In this document: piece by piece, positions 35,728 through 45,641 of the stretch
Layout of the letters: every line of letters starts with the position of its first letter
How positions within the stretch are numbered: position 1 is the stretch's first letter
Assembly: GCA_965222645.1 (NCBI GenBank)
Contig: OZ244968.1
Span: 4,526,001 to 4,590,000 of the forward strand
Direction: 5' to 3'
DNA: 64,000 nt
Source of the DNA: JABDMH01 sp965222645
GTDB taxonomy: Bacteria > Bacteroidota > Bacteroidia > Chitinophagales > Saprospiraceae
Made by a program: the position numbers and the translations under genes
The notes under the pieces: generated by a model
Seen by the model: the letters and a program-made list of their open reading frames with translations, nothing else
Database searches by the model: none
What the model was told of the DNA's origin: nothing

Positions 35728-37170
35728 CTACTCATTAAGGATATTTTCCAGAGCCTCACGTGCCATTTCCGGATTAGCTTTTCCTTTTGACCGCCTCATT
35801 AGCTGGCCAATAAAGAAAGTGACAAGTCCTTTCTTGCCTTTTCTATAGCGTTCCAACTGTTCCGGATGATCCCGGATGACCTTCTCTGCAAGGTCAATGA
35901 TAAAATCTTTGTCCGTGGTCTGTAATAGATTCAGATCCTTGCACAACGTCATCACATCTTGAGGTTGCTCCAGCAAGACAGGCCATAATTTTTGATAAGC
36001 AGCGCTGGATGATATCGTTTTATCATTGATCATTTTCAACAGTTGAGCAATATGCTCAGTGGATAAATCGCCGGGTAATTGACTACCGTCTTCTGCAGGG
36101 TACCATTTATTTATATAAAAGTTTGCAGCCTGTTGGGGAGGTATTTCCGGATTACTGCTAACGAACTGCTGAAATGCTTCTGCCCTGGATCTGGATTCAA
36201 CGATAACTTCGACATCGGAAGAAGCGATTTTATAATCCTCCAAAAATCGAATCCTATATTGATATGGTAGGAGTGGTACCGAACCTTTTATTCGCTCTAT
36301 ATATTTATCATCAATTTGCAGTGGCAAAATATCGGGCTCTGGAAAATATCTGTAGTCATGAGCATCTTCCTTATCTCTCAGAGGTGTGGTAATTCCTTTT
36401 TGTGGAAGAAATTCTCTGGTCTCCTGCGTCACAGCCTTACCCTCAGCCATCAAAACCGATTGGCGAGAAATCTCAAATTCTATGGCTTTTTTTGCAAATT
36501 TCGCAGAGTTGATATTCTTGACTTCGGTCCTGGGATTTAATATCTCGTCCCCGGCAATTCGTACAGATATATTGCAGTCACACCGGAGGGAGCCTTCCTG
36601 CATATTGCCATCTGATATTTCCAGGTACCGCACAATCCGGCGCAATTCGTTTATAAAATGATATACTTCGTCAGCACTCCTGAAATCAGGTTCTGTTACA
36701 ATCTCAAGCAGGGGAATTCCAGCGCGGTTTAAGTCGATAAACGAATGCTCTTGCGCATCTTCATGAAGTGACTTTCCCGCATCTTCTTCCATGTGTATAT
36801 GGTGTAAGCGTATAGTTTTTGCAACACCGTCTACCGGAAAAGTTACCACTCCTCCCAGACAGATTGGTTGATCATTTTGAGTAGTCTGAAAACCCTTGGG
36901 AAGGTCCGCGTAGAAATAATGCTTTCGGTCAAAAAGAGATTTTCTATTGATTTCGCATCCCAACGCAATCCCAAGTTTTATTGCGCAGTCGATTTGCGCC
37001 TGATTGGGACGGGGCAAGGTGCCTGGATGAGCTAAGGAAATAGTGCTGGTCTGAGTATTTGGTGGAGATCCAAATAGCGTACTGTCTCCACAGAATGCCT
37101 TTGATTTGGTAAGTAATTGCACATGCACCTCCAGGCCGATAACAGCTTCATAATTGCCCGAATTTTTCAT
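35728..37170 (-). CDS. gatB: Aspartyl/glutamyl-tRNA amidotransferase subunit B
   Basis: GatB is the kinase/transamidase part of GatCAB, which turns Glu-tRNA(Gln) or Asp-tRNA(Asn) into the amidated form. The 480-residue product has YEAVIGLEVHVQLLTKSKAF, KHYFYADLPKGFQTTQ, DLNRAGIPLLEIVTEPD (the PET112 signature), and a C-terminal YqeY-like domain with KKGLVTFFIGQLMRRSKGKANP. A TATGTTTG box (37175-37182 on this strand) ends 4 bp before the ATG, hinting at a near-leaderless message. gatA and gatC are elsewhere. Confidence 0.96.
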   Translation of the reverse strand: MKNSGNYEAVIGLEVHVQLLTKSKAFCGDSTLFGSPPNTQTSTISLAHPGTLPRPNQAQIDCAIKLGIALGCEINRKSLFDRKHYFYADLPKGFQTTQNDQPICLGGVVTFPVDGVAKTIRLHHIHMEEDAGKSLHEDAQEHSFIDLNRAGIPLLEIVTEPDFRSADEVYHFINELRRIVRYLEISDGNMQEGSLRCDCNISVRIAGDEILNPRTEVKNINSAKFAKKAIEFEISRQSVLMAEGKAVTQETREFLPQKGITTPLRDKEDAHDYRYFPEPDILPLQIDDKYIERIKGSVPLLPYQYRIRFLEDYKIASSDVEVIVESRSRAEAFQQFVSSNPEIPPQQAANFYINKWYPAEDGSQLPGDLSTEHIAQLLKMINDKTISSSAAYQKLWPVLLEQPQDVMTLCKDLNLLQTTDKDFIIDLAEKVIRDHPEQLERYRKGKKGLVTFFIGQLMRRSKGKANPEMAREALENILNE

Positions 37171-37671
37171 CGCTCAAACATAGTTTTTAATTATTGAACT
37201 CGAGGAGTTATCAATAAGAAATAAAATACCAGCCACAGCTGGGAGAAAACTTCAAGTATAGTGATCCGGATCCCCGTACAATTTATTATTTGTGGCATCA
37301 TGAGAAAAAAAAGTCTTAGAGGCTGATCTGACTCTTTTTCTTGCCCCTAGAAAAGTCAATTGTTGACAGTCTTTGTTCACAATTTTTGCAATAGCTGGAT
37401 CTGCTGGTAGTAAGTTACCACAGTTTTTGCAATGAAATCCAGCACTATCAGGACCTTATCTGCAATTAATGGTCTCCTATTCGAGTAGCCACTTTTTTTT
37501 GGCTGAATAGATCCGGTTCCTGGTTTGACTTGCAGGTAACCTGGCGAAATCACACCAATACTATCACTATGGCTTCACCGGGTGAAAGCAACACAATTCG
37601 ATCCTGCAATCGAGAATCAGTCCTCGTCTTGTCAAGGTTACAAAAATAGCTGGGCCAGGATGCAAATACAG
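37171..37671. other. Gene-free stretch, 501 bp
   Basis: No convincing protein frame, tRNA or terminator was seen. It contains a short repeated TTTTTGCAAT (two copies about 40 bp apart) and lies between two minus-strand genes. The left end should hold the gatB promoter. Confidence 0.5.
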
Positions 37672-38658
37672 TTAGTCAAAAGATTTGTTAGTCTCAGACG
37701 CCATTTTGACCATCTCTTCATACTCTTTTGGAGAGAGACCGTCCATGCAATAATGAATTGGATTCACAGGCTTATCTTTGTAATGGACTTCGTAATGTAA
37801 ATGCGGCGCGGTGCTTGTGCCTGTACTTCCTACAGTACCGATAGGCTCACCTTTTGTTAATTTTTCTCCTTTTTTCACCTCGATTTTTTCGAGATGAGCA
37901 TATAGTGTCTTGTATCCAAAACCGTGATCAACGACGACGTGGTTGCCATACCCTGTACGCGCTTTTCTCACCTTAACCACTTTCCCGTCTCCCGTAACTC
38001 GCACAGGAGTCCCCTCATGTGCGGTGAAGTCCAGACCATAATGCATTTTGGGAATCTTGTGTATCGGATGCAGGCGCATACCAAAACCGGACAGATATCT
38101 GATGGATCTCTTTACTTGATCCGTCCGGATCGGTTTTACTGATGGCATCGAGTTTAGAAATTTTTCATTTTCACCTGCAATCAGTTCCAGTGAATCCAGT
38201 GATCTGGATTGTAGTGCCAGCTGCCTGGCCAGTTTGTCTGCTCTCTCTAATGTATTGAAGAGGAGAGCACCCGAGTTTTGGTAGTTGGTGACATCACCAA
38301 AGCGATCGTGACCACCGACGCCTGCATTCCAGACATCCTCGTTTATCGGTTCCATTCCAAAAACCATCCGGTGTACATTGGCATCTCGATCTTGAATATT
38401 ATATAAAACCTTCTCCATCAGATTGAGCTGCTCGCTGATAGACGAATACTTGATCTTCATTTGATCAATCTCTCGCAGCAGTGATTGCTCCTTGGGTGAC
38501 GAAGGTCCATATTGCAGGAATAACATCAGCAGCCCAAGTGAACATCCCAAAACACCAACAGCAAGGCCTGCTGTGCGAAGTAACCGGTGAGACAGCGGAG
38601 TTTTATGTCTCTCGTAGGTAAGACTCTTGGGATTATAAACGTACTTTTCCTTTTTCAT
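37672..38658 (-). CDS. M23 family zinc metallopeptidase
   Basis: The 328-residue protein starts cytoplasmically, has one membrane helix (residues 28-48), a coiled-coil region (about 55-170) and a C-terminal M23 domain. The zinc ligands are His206 and Asp210 (MHYGLDFTAHEG) and His288 (HLHYEV), with His255 in LYAHLEKI. It is most likely a peptidoglycan endopeptidase or an NlpD/EnvC-like activator. In Bacteroidota this gene type often stands next to alaS, as it does here on the opposite strand, 230 bp apart. Confidence 0.9.
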   Translation of the reverse strand: MKKEKYVYNPKSLTYERHKTPLSHRLLRTAGLAVGVLGCSLGLLMLFLQYGPSSPKEQSLLREIDQMKIKYSSISEQLNLMEKVLYNIQDRDANVHRMVFGMEPINEDVWNAGVGGHDRFGDVTNYQNSGALLFNTLERADKLARQLALQSRSLDSLELIAGENEKFLNSMPSVKPIRTDQVKRSIRYLSGFGMRLHPIHKIPKMHYGLDFTAHEGTPVRVTGDGKVVKVRKARTGYGNHVVVDHGFGYKTLYAHLEKIEVKKGEKLTKGEPIGTVGSTGTSTAPHLHYEVHYKDKPVNPIHYCMDGLSPKEYEEMVKMASETNKSFD

Positions 38659-38890
38659 TAACGAGGTTCTTATCCTATTTAATAACTACTTTTGAACCCA
38701 CATTTCGGGATTCGAATGTAACTTCCTGACATGCCCGTGTCTTAATGAAGAAACAGGCTCCGCCAAGCCATCTTAAAAGTTTTGAATTGTTCGAGATAAG
38801 CGCGCCCAAAAATAGGTGGTCTTGAGCACCTAACCAAACATGAAGATAAAATTTATTTGATAAAACGATATACGTACACCATTGTGAAGC

Positions 38891-41524
38891 ATGGAAGCTA
38901 AACAAATCAGGCAGGCATTTTTTGACTTTTTCAGATCTAAGGGACATTCGATTGTTCCTTCTGCTCCCATAGTCGTTAAGAATGATCCCACACTAATGTT
39001 TACTAATGCGGGGATGAATCAATTTAAGGATTACTTCCTCGGCAACATGACTCCGTCCTCCAACCGTATCGCTGACACTCAGAAATGTTTGAGGGTCTCT
39101 GGAAAACACAACGACCTGGAGGAAGTAGGGGTAGATAGTTACCACCACACCATGTTTGAAATGCTGGGCAACTGGTCATTTGGAGACTACTTCAAAGATG
39201 ATGCCATTGCCTGGGCCTGGGAACTCCTGACCTCGGTGTATGGACTGGATGAGGATCGCCTCTATGTCACCGTGTTTGGTGGAGATCAGGACGAAAATCT
39301 CAATTTAGATTTAGAGGCTATTGATCTGTGGAAGCGTTTTGTAGATCCCAGCAAGATTCTCCAGTTTGGTAAAAAGGACAACTTCTGGGAGATGGGTGAC
39401 ACGGGCCCGTGTGGCCCCAGCTCGGAAATCCACATCGACATGCGATCAGAAAAAGATAGAGCAAGCGTCTCCGGAGCTTCATTGGTAAACCAGGACCATC
39501 CCGAAGTAGTTGAAATTTGGAATTTGGTCTTTATCCAGTACAATCGAAAAGCGGATGGTTCGTTGGAAACGCTGCCTGAGAAGCACGTTGATACTGGGCT
39601 GGGATTTGAGAGGCTATGTATGACCTTGCAGGGGAAAACATCCAGCTATGATTCTGATCTATTAGCACCGTACATTGCATTTCTGGAAGAGTATACAGGA
39701 ATAAAGTACACAAATAGATATGACCAGAACGCCAGGAGTGATATTGCAATGCGAGTCATTACCGATCATATCCGGGCAGTTTGCTTCGCCATTGCTGATG
39801 GAGCAACTCCGGAGAGTAGTGGAGCCGGATATGTTGTACGACGGATCTTACGCAGAGCTGTGCGATACTATTATTCTTTTTTGCAAGTAAGTGAGCCCCT
39901 CCTTTATAAAATGGCTCCCTTAGTGGCTGACAGTTATGCCGATGTTTTTCCAGAAATCAAGAAGCAGGAGAAGTTTTTGGAGAAAATGATCTTTGAGGAA
40001 GAGCGCTCATTTCTGCGTACGCTGGCATCCGGTCTGAGGAGACTGGAGGCAGTAAAAATCATCGACAAATGTATTGATGGTGATACGGCATTTGAGCTTT
40101 ACGATACATTTGGATTTCCCATCGATCTCACACGGCTTATTGCAAAGGAGCGTGGGCTTCAAGTGGATGAAGATGGATTTGAAAAAGCGTTGGCCCAGCA
40201 GCGTTCCCGATCCAAAAAGGACGCAGAGAAAACGGTGGGAGATTGGATAAATGTGCACGGTGGAGGCACCACCTTCGTCGGTTATGATCAAGCACAGGTA
40301 GAAGAGGTCTATATCACTAAATACAGGGAAGTCGTCACTAAAAACGGTGTGGAAAGGCAAGCTGTCTTATCTACCACCCCTTTTTACGCAGAGGGTGGTG
40401 GTCAAATTGGTGATACAGGTGTGTTGATTCAGGAGGATGCGCAAATCAAGGTATTAAATACCGTCCGCGAAAACGATCTAATTATTCATCTGCTTGATAA
40501 ATGGCCAGAAGATTATACGGCACCCCTGGTAGCTAAAATAAATAATCGTAAAAGACTGCTTACAGAAAATAATCATTCAGCTACTCATCTTTTGCATGCT
40601 GCATTGAGAATGACTCTTGGAAATCACGTAACTCAAAAGGGCTCACTGGTCACAGATAAATATTTTCGATTCGATTTTTCTCACCATTCGAAATTAACCG
40701 GGGAGGAACTGGAAGAAGTGGAAAAAATCGTCAATGAAAAAATAAGGAAAAACATTGCCAGAAGGGAGGATCGCGATATTTCCATTGAAAAAGCACAAGA
40801 ATCCGGTGCGATGATGCTATTTGGAGAAAAATATGGCAACAAGGTACGGATGATCACATTTGACCCCGAGTACTCGGTAGAGTTGTGTGGTGGGTGCCAT
40901 GTCGAGGCAACTGGTCAGATTGGTTATTTTAAGATTGTGAGCGAAAGTGCTATTGCGGCTGGGGTGCGTAGGATCGAGGCGATTACTTCTGTAGAGGCCG
41001 AGAAATACATCAACGAGCAATTGCAAGAGCTAACAGCTATTAAAAAGTATTTTAAGAATCCGAAAAATATTGTGGGCCAGGTAGGGACAATGATCAGTGA
41101 AAATAAATCACTGCAAAAAGATTTAGAAAAATTAAAAAGCTCACAAGTTGGCGATTTGAAAGGAGATTTGTTGAAGAAGATTACTAATATTGAGGGAATT
41201 AATTTTCTTGCCGAGGTTATAGAATCTGGCGATACAAAGGCATTAAAGAATCTGATTTTTCAAATAGAGCGCGAGGTCGATAATGCCTTTATTTTATTTG
41301 GCACATCAACAGGGGGAAAACCTCAATTGATGTTGGCGGTGAGTAAGAATCTAACCGAGAGTAAAGATTTACATGCTGGTAATATAGTGCGTGATCTCGC
41401 CAAATTTATTGACGGTGGAGGAGGAGGGCAGCCATTTTTTGCCACTGCGGGAGGAAAAAATCCAAACGGCCTGGATCTGGCCATCTCTGAGGCAAAAAAG
41501 TACATCTTCATGGCACAGGAATAA
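38891..41524 (+). CDS. alaS: Alanyl-tRNA synthetase
   Basis: AlaRS charges tRNA(Ala) and clears Ser/Gly-tRNA(Ala). The 877-residue product has the class II aminoacylation domain (IRQAFFDFFRSKGH; MFTNAGMNQFKDYFLG), the editing domain with NNHSATHLLHAAL (HxxxH) and CGGCHVEATGQIG (the Cys/His part of the zinc site), and the C-terminal DHHA1-type oligomerisation part with DGGGGGQPFFATAGGKN. Length is normal. It is followed 36 bp later by a Rieske oxygenase gene. Confidence 0.96.
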   Translation: MEAKQIRQAFFDFFRSKGHSIVPSAPIVVKNDPTLMFTNAGMNQFKDYFLGNMTPSSNRIADTQKCLRVSGKHNDLEEVGVDSYHHTMFEMLGNWSFGDYFKDDAIAWAWELLTSVYGLDEDRLYVTVFGGDQDENLNLDLEAIDLWKRFVDPSKILQFGKKDNFWEMGDTGPCGPSSEIHIDMRSEKDRASVSGASLVNQDHPEVVEIWNLVFIQYNRKADGSLETLPEKHVDTGLGFERLCMTLQGKTSSYDSDLLAPYIAFLEEYTGIKYTNRYDQNARSDIAMRVITDHIRAVCFAIADGATPESSGAGYVVRRILRRAVRYYYSFLQVSEPLLYKMAPLVADSYADVFPEIKKQEKFLEKMIFEEERSFLRTLASGLRRLEAVKIIDKCIDGDTAFELYDTFGFPIDLTRLIAKERGLQVDEDGFEKALAQQRSRSKKDAEKTVGDWINVHGGGTTFVGYDQAQVEEVYITKYREVVTKNGVERQAVLSTTPFYAEGGGQIGDTGVLIQEDAQIKVLNTVRENDLIIHLLDKWPEDYTAPLVAKINNRKRLLTENNHSATHLLHAALRMTLGNHVTQKGSLVTDKYFRFDFSHHSKLTGEELEEVEKIVNEKIRKNIARREDRDISIEKAQESGAMMLFGEKYGNKVRMITFDPEYSVELCGGCHVEATGQIGYFKIVSESAIAAGVRRIEAITSVEAEKYINEQLQELTAIKKYFKNPKNIVGQVGTMISENKSLQKDLEKLKSSQVGDLKGDLLKKITNIEGINFLAEVIESGDTKALKNLIFQIEREVDNAFILFGTSTGGKPQLMLAVSKNLTESKDLHAGNIVRDLAKFIDGGGGGQPFFATAGGKNPNGLDLAISEAKKYIFMAQE

Positions 41525-41560
41525 AAAGTCAAAAACAGTTCTGATATCAATGTCAAGAAT

Positions 41561-42649
41561 ATGGACAGGCAACAGCTAAAAATAGACGAGGATATAAGAA
41601 GGGCCTCTACCTTACATACATCGATTTATTTTGATGAGCACTTGTACAAGATTTCATTAGATAGAATTTTTGCCCGTTCCTGGCAGCCGCTTGAGTTGGA
41701 TGTTTTGCAGGGAGATGACTCAAATGTTTTTCCTGTTACTCTTCTGAAAGGGTGTCTCGATGAGCCTTTAGTCGTCACGAATAATAGTGGCAAATGGGGC
41801 TGTTATTCAAATGTTTGTACACACCGGGGAAATATTCTAGCTACGCATAAGGGAAAGTTCGGCCAGCTCACATGTGGTTATCACGGCAAATGCTTTGACC
41901 TGCGGGGAAAGTACAAATCGATGCCGGAATTTGACCAAGCTGTTGATTTCCCTTCAGATCGAGATCATTTACCGGAGCTGCCTCTGCATCGCCTGGGTCC
42001 ACTCTGGTTTACATCTCTAGATCCGCCACTTGAATTCGGGCGGCTATTTGCACCGTTAATTGATCGGATGTCCTGGTTTGATTTTGAAGGTCTTGTGTTT
42101 GTACCAGAACTGTCGAACACTTACCGAATCGATGCGCATTGGGCATTGTATTGCGAAAATTATCTTGAGGGATTCCATATTCCCTATGTACATCCGGCAC
42201 TCAATAAAATGTTGGAATTTTCTGAGTATAGCACTGATGTTTATGACTATTGCAATTTGCAACTCGGTATTGCCAGGGAAGGAGAAGTTTTTTTTGATTT
42301 ACCTGAAGACCATCAGGATTTTGGGAGAAAGATTTTAGCTTATTACTGGTGGGTGTTTCCAAACATAATGTTGAATATTTACACCTGGGGCCTTTCTCTC
42401 AATATTGTAAAACCCCAGGGACCACAAAAGACGGAGATCGTATTTAAGACCTATTTATTGCCGGGGGTGGAAAAAGAGGGGAGCATAGCAGACGGACTGG
42501 ATAGTACAGAAATGGAGGACGAAGCCATCGTGCTCGATGTGCAGATGGGAGTAAAGTCGAGATTGTACGAGCAAGGGAGGTTTTCACCGACTATGGAGAA
42601 AGGGGTACATCATTTTCAACGTTTACTGTCGAAGTTCCTAAAGTCCTAA
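41561..42649 (+). CDS. Rieske [2Fe-2S] ring-hydroxylating oxygenase, alpha subunit-like
   Basis: These enzymes use a Rieske cluster and a mononuclear iron to oxidise organic substrates. The 362-residue protein has the cluster ligands Cys86, His88, Cys105 and His108 (CTHRGNILA and CGYHGKCFDL) and a catalytic domain whose iron site includes His206 and His211 in the ENYLEGFHIPYVHP block. Family members in heterotrophic marine bacteria include choline- and carnitine-type monooxygenases; the substrate is not readable here. Reductase genes are not adjacent. An alpha/beta hydrolase gene follows after one base. Confidence 0.85.
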   Translation: MDRQQLKIDEDIRRASTLHTSIYFDEHLYKISLDRIFARSWQPLELDVLQGDDSNVFPVTLLKGCLDEPLVVTNNSGKWGCYSNVCTHRGNILATHKGKFGQLTCGYHGKCFDLRGKYKSMPEFDQAVDFPSDRDHLPELPLHRLGPLWFTSLDPPLEFGRLFAPLIDRMSWFDFEGLVFVPELSNTYRIDAHWALYCENYLEGFHIPYVHPALNKMLEFSEYSTDVYDYCNLQLGIAREGEVFFDLPEDHQDFGRKILAYYWWVFPNIMLNIYTWGLSLNIVKPQGPQKTEIVFKTYLLPGVEKEGSIADGLDSTEMEDEAIVLDVQMGVKSRLYEQGRFSPTMEKGVHHFQRLLSKFLKS

Positions 42650-42650
42650 G

Positions 42651-43457
42651 GTGACTCAAAAAAATCATCAATTGCATTATGTCGAGTGGATACCAGCGGA
42701 TCCGGTAGCCATTCTCTTTTTGGTACATGGTTATGCAGAATATGGAGGCCGTTATACAGATTTTGCCAAAAGACTTAAAGAAAGAAAAATTGGAGTGATT
42801 GCGTGTGACTTACCGGGTCATGGAAATTCGCCTGGCAAAAGAGCCTATTTAGAAAGTTGGGATAATTTGATCTCTCACCTTGACAACTGGTTGCAGGGTG
42901 TAAGGGCAAGATACTCCCATATTCCCCATTTCATTTTTGGCCATAGCATGGGAGGTCTTGCGGTCGCTGATTATGTCACTACTTACAACCTGCACTTTCA
43001 CGGGGTGATTCTCTCAAGTTCGGCTTTGAAAGTGAAGGAAGATCTTTCTCCCATACTTCAGAAATTGTCTCCCATAATAGCTGCCATTTTGCCCTCCGTG
43101 AAGACTGTAAAACTCAATCCCAATTTTACCTCACGGAGTGCTGAGGCTGTGGAGAGATATAAAAATGATCCTCAAATTTATACGGGAGGGGTCTATGCAA
43201 AAACAGGCAGCGAATTGCTGAAGGCCACTGAGAGATTTGAGAAAAAGTTTTCGGCCTTTCAGCATCCTGTATTGGTGCTGCACGGTGATGCAGATCAACT
43301 TACAGAACCCAAAGGGAGCGTTCGATTCTATGAAGAATGCGCTTCGACAGATAAAACATTAAAAATATATCCCGGAGCATATCACGAACTGCTCAATGAT
43401 TTTGATCGAGCTCAGGTAATGGAGGACATTGGAGAATGGATTCAAGCTCGCATCTAG
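42651..43457 (+). CDS. Alpha/beta hydrolase, monoacylglycerol-lipase type
   Basis: This 268-residue serine hydrolase has LVHGYAEYGGRY (oxyanion region), the nucleophile elbow GHSMGG with Ser99, the acid Asp215 in HGDADQLTEP and His245 in YHELLND. The CDLPGHGNSPGKR stretch is typical of lysophospholipase/monoacylglycerol lipase. A GTG start directly follows the Rieske gene stop, so the two are likely translated together. Substrate is not certain. Confidence 0.88.
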   Translation: MTQKNHQLHYVEWIPADPVAILFLVHGYAEYGGRYTDFAKRLKERKIGVIACDLPGHGNSPGKRAYLESWDNLISHLDNWLQGVRARYSHIPHFIFGHSMGGLAVADYVTTYNLHFHGVILSSSALKVKEDLSPILQKLSPIIAAILPSVKTVKLNPNFTSRSAEAVERYKNDPQIYTGGVYAKTGSELLKATERFEKKFSAFQHPVLVLHGDADQLTEPKGSVRFYEECASTDKTLKIYPGAYHELLNDFDRAQVMEDIGEWIQARI

Positions 43458-43561
43458 TGCAAAGAGACAAACATTGCGCTTGCACTGTGTACCGGGTTGG
43501 TATCATTATCGCTAAAAAAAGCTGATAGCTTCTTATATCCAAATATTCAATCAAATAAAAT

Positions 43562-43567
43562 AAGGAG
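43562..43567 (+). promoter_or_regulatory. Shine-Dalgarno-like AAGGAG
   Basis: AAGGAG lies 11 bp before the start codon of the small barrel-like protein. Bacteroidota genes seldom carry it, so it supports this start, or is coincidence. Confidence 0.3.
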
Positions 43568-43578
43568 CTAAGAATGCA

Positions 43579-44115
43579 ATGATCAAATACATCATTATAT
43601 TATTCGCATCACTATCTATCCTTCCTCAAAGTGGTCTCACCCAGAATAAGAAGAATTCAATTCATTTTCTGTACGGAAATGCTGGAATATCCGGTGCACT
43701 TACATTGAATTGCTCTAGGATCTTAACAGAATTTGACGGCTTTGTCGACCATCTTGCAGGTACTGTAACATACGGAGCCTGGTTTATATCAGATATTGGT
43801 TCTGGAAGTTACCAGGCACTCACTGTGGGTATATCATTGGGTCCGGATCGTGGTGGATTTCAGATTAATGTCGGTGGAGCGCGGCTATATAACAGTCTTG
43901 ATTTTGACTTCAAGAATTACGATTACAAGAATTGCCTGAGTACTTCTAAACCCGATATATATAGATTGGCTAAACCTAAGAAGTCAGATTTTGTTTTTTA
44001 CTCAATCGTTGGCAATTTGGGATTCTCGTCTAAAAAGGTAGGGAAAAAAATATTTTACATAGCCGGACTCGGATATCCGGAAGGGATTTATGCTGGAATT
44101 GGCCTGGCGTTTTAG
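43579..44115 (+). CDS. Small secreted or outer-membrane barrel-like protein
   Basis: The 178-residue product has a signal peptide ending near GLTQNKK, then strands rich in Gly and aromatic residues (YGAWFISDIGSGSY, YQALTVGISLGPDRGGFQI) and it ends with Ala-Phe, the usual last residue of outer-membrane barrels. I do not recognise a family. It is isolated between convergent neighbours with a 120-bp lead region. A short secreted beta-barrel is the best guess. Confidence 0.65.
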   Translation: MIKYIIILFASLSILPQSGLTQNKKNSIHFLYGNAGISGALTLNCSRILTEFDGFVDHLAGTVTYGAWFISDIGSGSYQALTVGISLGPDRGGFQINVGGARLYNSLDFDFKNYDYKNCLSTSKPDIYRLAKPKKSDFVFYSIVGNLGFSSKKVGKKIFYIAGLGYPEGIYAGIGLAF

Positions 44116-44126
44116 TTAGATTAATC

Positions 44127-44801
44127 TCAGAATACCCAGTCCTTCCACAAACCACGACCCTCTGGTAAATATCGATTTTCTCCGAGATAGTCTAAAAAAT
44201 CTTCCCTCGAGATATTTTCGGCCCCTAACGATCGCATATGGGCTGTATCTTGTTGACAATCTATGAGCCGGTATTCCCTTTTTTTTAAAGCTGTTACCAG
44301 GCAGATAAGGGCCGTTTTTGAGGCATTGCTTTTTAAACTAAACATGGATTCACCAAAAAATATTTTGCCCAAACTTATTCCGTAAATGCCACCTATTAAT
44401 TTTTTTTCGTCCCAAACTTCTACCGAATGGGCATAGCCCATGTAGTGAAGCCTGGTGTAAGCTTCTTTCATTTCCGGAGTAATCCAGGTACCTCCTGATC
44501 GGCCTCCTCTTTTCACTGTTTGACAAGCGGTTATTACTTCCTCAAAACTGTGATCTGCAGTTACAGAAAAAAGTTTCTTTTTCAAAAATTTCCGCATGCT
44601 CGTGCTCACATGTAAACGATCCGGGAATAGAACAGAACGCGGATTTGGTGCATACCACATAATGGGTTGTCCTTCTTCATACCAGGGAAATATTCCAAAG
44701 TGATAGGCCATAAGCAGTGTATCCACATTGAGATCACCACCCAATGCCAAAAGTCCATTATCAGTGCTCAATACAGGATGAGGAAAAAAAGGTACGGCCA
44801 C
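44127..44801 (-). CDS. aat: Leucyl/phenylalanyl-tRNA--protein transferase
   Basis: Aat adds Leu or Phe to proteins with N-terminal Arg or Lys, marking them for ClpS/ClpAP. The 224-residue product has the family signatures AYHFGIFPWYEEGQPIMWYAP, RSVLFPDRLHVS, GGTWITPEMKEAY and KIFFGESMFS. A GTG start is needed. It lies 9 bp after clpS, with the same strand, in a probable operon with the peroxiredoxin gene. Confidence 0.95.
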   Translation of the reverse strand: MAVPFFPHPVLSTDNGLLALGGDLNVDTLLMAYHFGIFPWYEEGQPIMWYAPNPRSVLFPDRLHVSTSMRKFLKKKLFSVTADHSFEEVITACQTVKRGGRSGGTWITPEMKEAYTRLHYMGYAHSVEVWDEKKLIGGIYGISLGKIFFGESMFSLKSNASKTALICLVTALKKREYRLIDCQQDTAHMRSLGAENISREDFLDYLGENRYLPEGRGLWKDWVF

Positions 44802-44810
44802 TCGCTTGCG

Positions 44811-45110
44811 TCAGGGCACAAATTCTTCGATGACAGCCGACAGGCCACGGTCAATCAAAGCATCCTTCTTGGGTTTCAACACCTCAAAGGAATCGGTTTT
44901 GACGATGGCCTTCCCTTTAAAGTGGATAAGCAATGACAATTGCTCAGCCTGCTCAAAAGTATGTGAGCAGATTTCCATTAAGCACTCAATCACCCAGGTA
45001 AATGTATTGACGTCGTCGTTGTAAACTACGAGTTGCGCCGATTTTCCTGTATCGACTAATTCATCAACGATCGCAAGTTCCTCTGTATCAGTGGAATATC
45101 GAAAGGCCAT
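44811..45110 (-). CDS. clpS: ClpS adaptor of the Clp protease
   Basis: ClpS recognises N-degrons and hands them to ClpAP or ClpCP. The 99-residue product has the hallmark VVYNDDVNTFTWVIECL, in which the acidic NDD loop contacts the N-terminal residue, followed by HTFEQAEQLSLLIHFKGKAIV. Length is typical. It is next to aat, which makes N-degrons, a functional pairing. Confidence 0.93.
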   Translation of the reverse strand: MAFRYSTDTEELAIVDELVDTGKSAQLVVYNDDVNTFTWVIECLMEICSHTFEQAEQLSLLIHFKGKAIVKTDSFEVLKPKKDALIDRGLSAVIEEFVP

Positions 45111-45119
45111 CCGGTGTAG

Positions 45120-45593
45120 TTATTTAGTTGATCTTGCTAAAACTTCTTTTATCCTTGCAAAATTCGGCAATTCTCCCGGGTTATTCATGATTTCTTGATG
45201 TTTTATTACTCCGTTTTTATCAATGACAAAAGCAGCGCGTTTTGACACCCCGTGCAAGCCCATCGCAAAATGCTCATGCAGTGCTCCATAACTCCTTGAT
45301 ACTTCTTTATTAAAATCTGACAGCAAGATAAATGTGTAATTATATTCCGATCGAAATCGGCCAAGTGTGTAAGGAGAATCCACAGAAATAGCAATTACGG
45401 TGGCATCCAGAGCCTCATATTGACTAAATTCATCATTTACCTGACAGAGCTCCGATGTGCATACACTCGAGAATGCAAAAGGAAAAAAAAGCAGCAATAC
45501 TTGCCTACCGCCAAAGTCCTCTAGCGAGACCAAAGATTTATTGTGATCCCTCAAACTGAAATGAGGTGCCTTCTCACCTGTTTTCAACTCCAT
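45120..45593 (-). CDS. Peroxiredoxin of the Bcp/AhpE group
   Basis: This 157-residue thiol peroxidase has the peroxidatic Cys45 and a second Cys50 (PFAFSSVCTSELC), the same spacing as in E. coli Bcp, where Cys50 resolves. Further family blocks are VIAISVDSPYTLGRFRSEY and SRSYGALHEHFAMGLHGVSKRAAFVIDKNG. It lies 9 bp upstream of clpS and probably leads that operon. Confidence 0.9.
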   Translation of the reverse strand: MELKTGEKAPHFSLRDHNKSLVSLEDFGGRQVLLLFFPFAFSSVCTSELCQVNDEFSQYEALDATVIAISVDSPYTLGRFRSEYNYTFILLSDFNKEVSRSYGALHEHFAMGLHGVSKRAAFVIDKNGVIKHQEIMNNPGELPNFARIKEVLARSTK

Positions 45594-45641
45594 TTGTGTC
45601 CCTTTTGTCTTTGACCAATATGCAAATTAAAAATTTCTACA

